From Betaproteobacteria bacterium (GTDB taxonomy: Bacteria > Pseudomonadota > Gammaproteobacteria > Burkholderiales > Casimicrobiaceae), in NCBI GenBank assembly GCA_005888865.1, contig VBCL01000482.1:2936-10453 (forward strand): DNA of 7,518 bases, read 5' to 3'. The notes beneath the pieces were generated by a model. It was not told where the DNA came from. It did not search any database and was given only the letters and a program-made list of their open reading frames with translations. The position numbers were made by a program, and so were the translations under genes. Positions 6,957 to 7,518 of this stretch are shown piece by piece (the first letter of the stretch is position 1; each line of letters begins with the position of its first letter).

Positions 6957-7518
6957 TCAGCCTCCAGCACGCGGTGCAAGCGCCTCAGTTGGCGCGGTCG
7001 GTCCCAGGCGATCGCGCGGCACGTCGCGGCGTTGAGGACCGCTGTAGCGGTACGGGATGTCGCGCGGCATCGGCCCCATGATCCGCCGGCCGCTCTGCTT
7101 CTGCTCCCACGCGTGCGCCAGGATCCCGACGGCGCGCGAGAGGATGAAGAGTCCCCGTCCGAGCTCCGGCTCGAAGCCGAGCTCGCAGAAGATTACGGCG
7201 GTGACCCCGTCGATGTTCATCGGAATGTGGCGCTTCTTGAGCGTCTCCAGCGCCTGCTCGACCGCTCGACCGATGCCCGCGTAGCGGCCCGACACCGTGC
7301 CCGCGTCGACAGCGTGCGCGACCAGCTCGAGGAGCGGCGCACTCCGCGGGTCCACAGGATGAAAGCGATGGCCGAAGCCCGGGACGATTGCCTCGCCAGC
7401 CTCGCGGTTTCCTTCGATCACCGCGGTCGCGGCAGTCACCAGATCGCCATCGGCTCCAGCTTCGCCGTCGATCTCGCGATAGAGCTCCATGCATTGCTGG
7501 CCCGCGCCGCCGTGGACG
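6957..7518 (-). CDS. Citryl-CoA lyase-like / short citrate synthase family protein, C-terminal 186 residues, cut by right edge
   Basis: The frame is open to the right edge, so the internal ATG at 7490 is not the start; the visible part is 186 residues. It carries all three citrate-synthase catalytic positions: HGGAG at residues 2-6 (His2, equivalent to E. coli GltA His264), PGFGHRFHPVDPR at 46-58 (His50, equivalent to His305, within the CoA-binding motif) and NIDGVTAVI (Asp103, equivalent to Asp362). LSRAVGILAHAWEQ followed by a GRRIMGP-type segment is the usual C-terminal end, and about 40 Pro/Arg-rich residues follow. Proteins with this truncated fold are usually annotated citryl-CoA lyase, splitting (or making) citryl-CoA-type thioesters to acetyl-CoA and a 2-oxo acid. 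The real substrate may be another acyl-CoA/oxo-acid pair. Its stop is 3 nt before the ATG of the ThDP enzyme, and its last codons carry that gene's GGAGG ribosome site, so translation is coupled. Confidence 0.85.
   Translation of the reverse strand, partial: VHGGAGQQCMELYREIDGEAGADGDLVTAATAVIEGNREAGEAIVPGFGHRFHPVDPRSAPLLELVAHAVDAGTVSGRYAGIGRAVEQALETLKKRHIPMNIDGVTAVIFCELGFEPELGRGLFILSRAVGILAHAWEQKQSGRRIMGPMPRDIPYRYSGPQRRDVPRDRLGPTAPTEALAPRAGG
6961..6965 (-). promoter_or_regulatory. Ribosome binding site of the ThDP-enzyme gene, inside the upstream coding region
   Basis: Minus-strand GGAGG lies 7 nt before the ATG at 6953, within the final codons of the citryl-CoA lyase-like gene. It confirms the start of the ThDP enzyme and indicates translational coupling. 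Confidence 0.8.

Noticed and set aside
6957..7490. Internal ATG at 7490 as the start of the citryl-CoA lyase-like gene
   Set aside because: The frame stays open to the right edge and the upstream codons give HGGAGQQC, which holds a conserved catalytic histidine, so the gene begins outside the window.
1..7518. CRISPR arrays, tRNA/rRNA genes, insertion sequences, prophage or attachment sites
   Set aside because: No spaced repeats, RNA-gene signatures, transposase-like products or terminal inverted repeats were seen; the window is filled by metabolic and transport genes.

Overview
The window is one GC-rich bacterial catabolic operon read entirely on the minus strand. Codon usage, protein styles and the TRAP/AroE gene types suggest a proteobacterium, most likely betaproteobacterial (Burkholderiales-like). 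That placement is inference, because no rRNA or phylogenetic marker is present. Every base belongs to, or lies between, tightly spaced minus-strand genes. The plus-strand open frames and the long alternative minus frames are GC-driven shadows.

In transcription order (high to low coordinates) the genes are: (1) the C-terminal part of a short citrate synthase/citryl-CoA lyase-like protein, cut by the right edge; (2) a complete thiamine-diphosphate enzyme of the acetolactate synthase-like superfamily; (3) a xylose-isomerase-like TIM-barrel protein broken by a one-base frameshift; (4-6) a three-part TRAP importer, with an intact dctP (Tat-type signal), an intact dctQ, and a dctM broken by a small deletion with a frame change; (7) an aroE-type shikimate/quinate dehydrogenase that has lost its glycine-rich nucleotide-binding loop in frame; (8) the N-terminal half of a 4-hydroxyphenylpyruvate dioxygenase-like (VOC fold) protein, cut by the left edge. 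Gaps are 3, 24, 43 and 12 nt, then a 4-nt overlap, then 37 nt bridged by a 14-codon mini-ORF, then 82 nt. No intrinsic terminator or internal promoter is evident, so one polycistronic transcript is likely, with its promoter to the right of the window.

Functionally, the set reads as uptake and breakdown of a carboxylated substrate. TRAP importers move organic acids. AroE-type dehydrogenases act on shikimate/quinate-type hydroxy acids. A TIM barrel plus an HPPD-like domain is the composition of the fused 3-dehydroshikimate dehydratase QuiC, here encoded by two separate genes. A quinate/shikimate-like cyclic acid is therefore a reasonable guess. The ThDP enzyme and citryl-CoA lyase-like protein add carbon-carbon bond chemistry that the classical quinate route does not need, so the true pathway is open.

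The most notable sequence-level observation is that three genes carry small deletions at conserved positions (about -60 nt in frame in aroE, about -20 nt in dctM, -1 nt in the TIM-barrel gene), while the other genes look intact. This is either early decay of the operon or assembly/sequencing error, and reads would decide.
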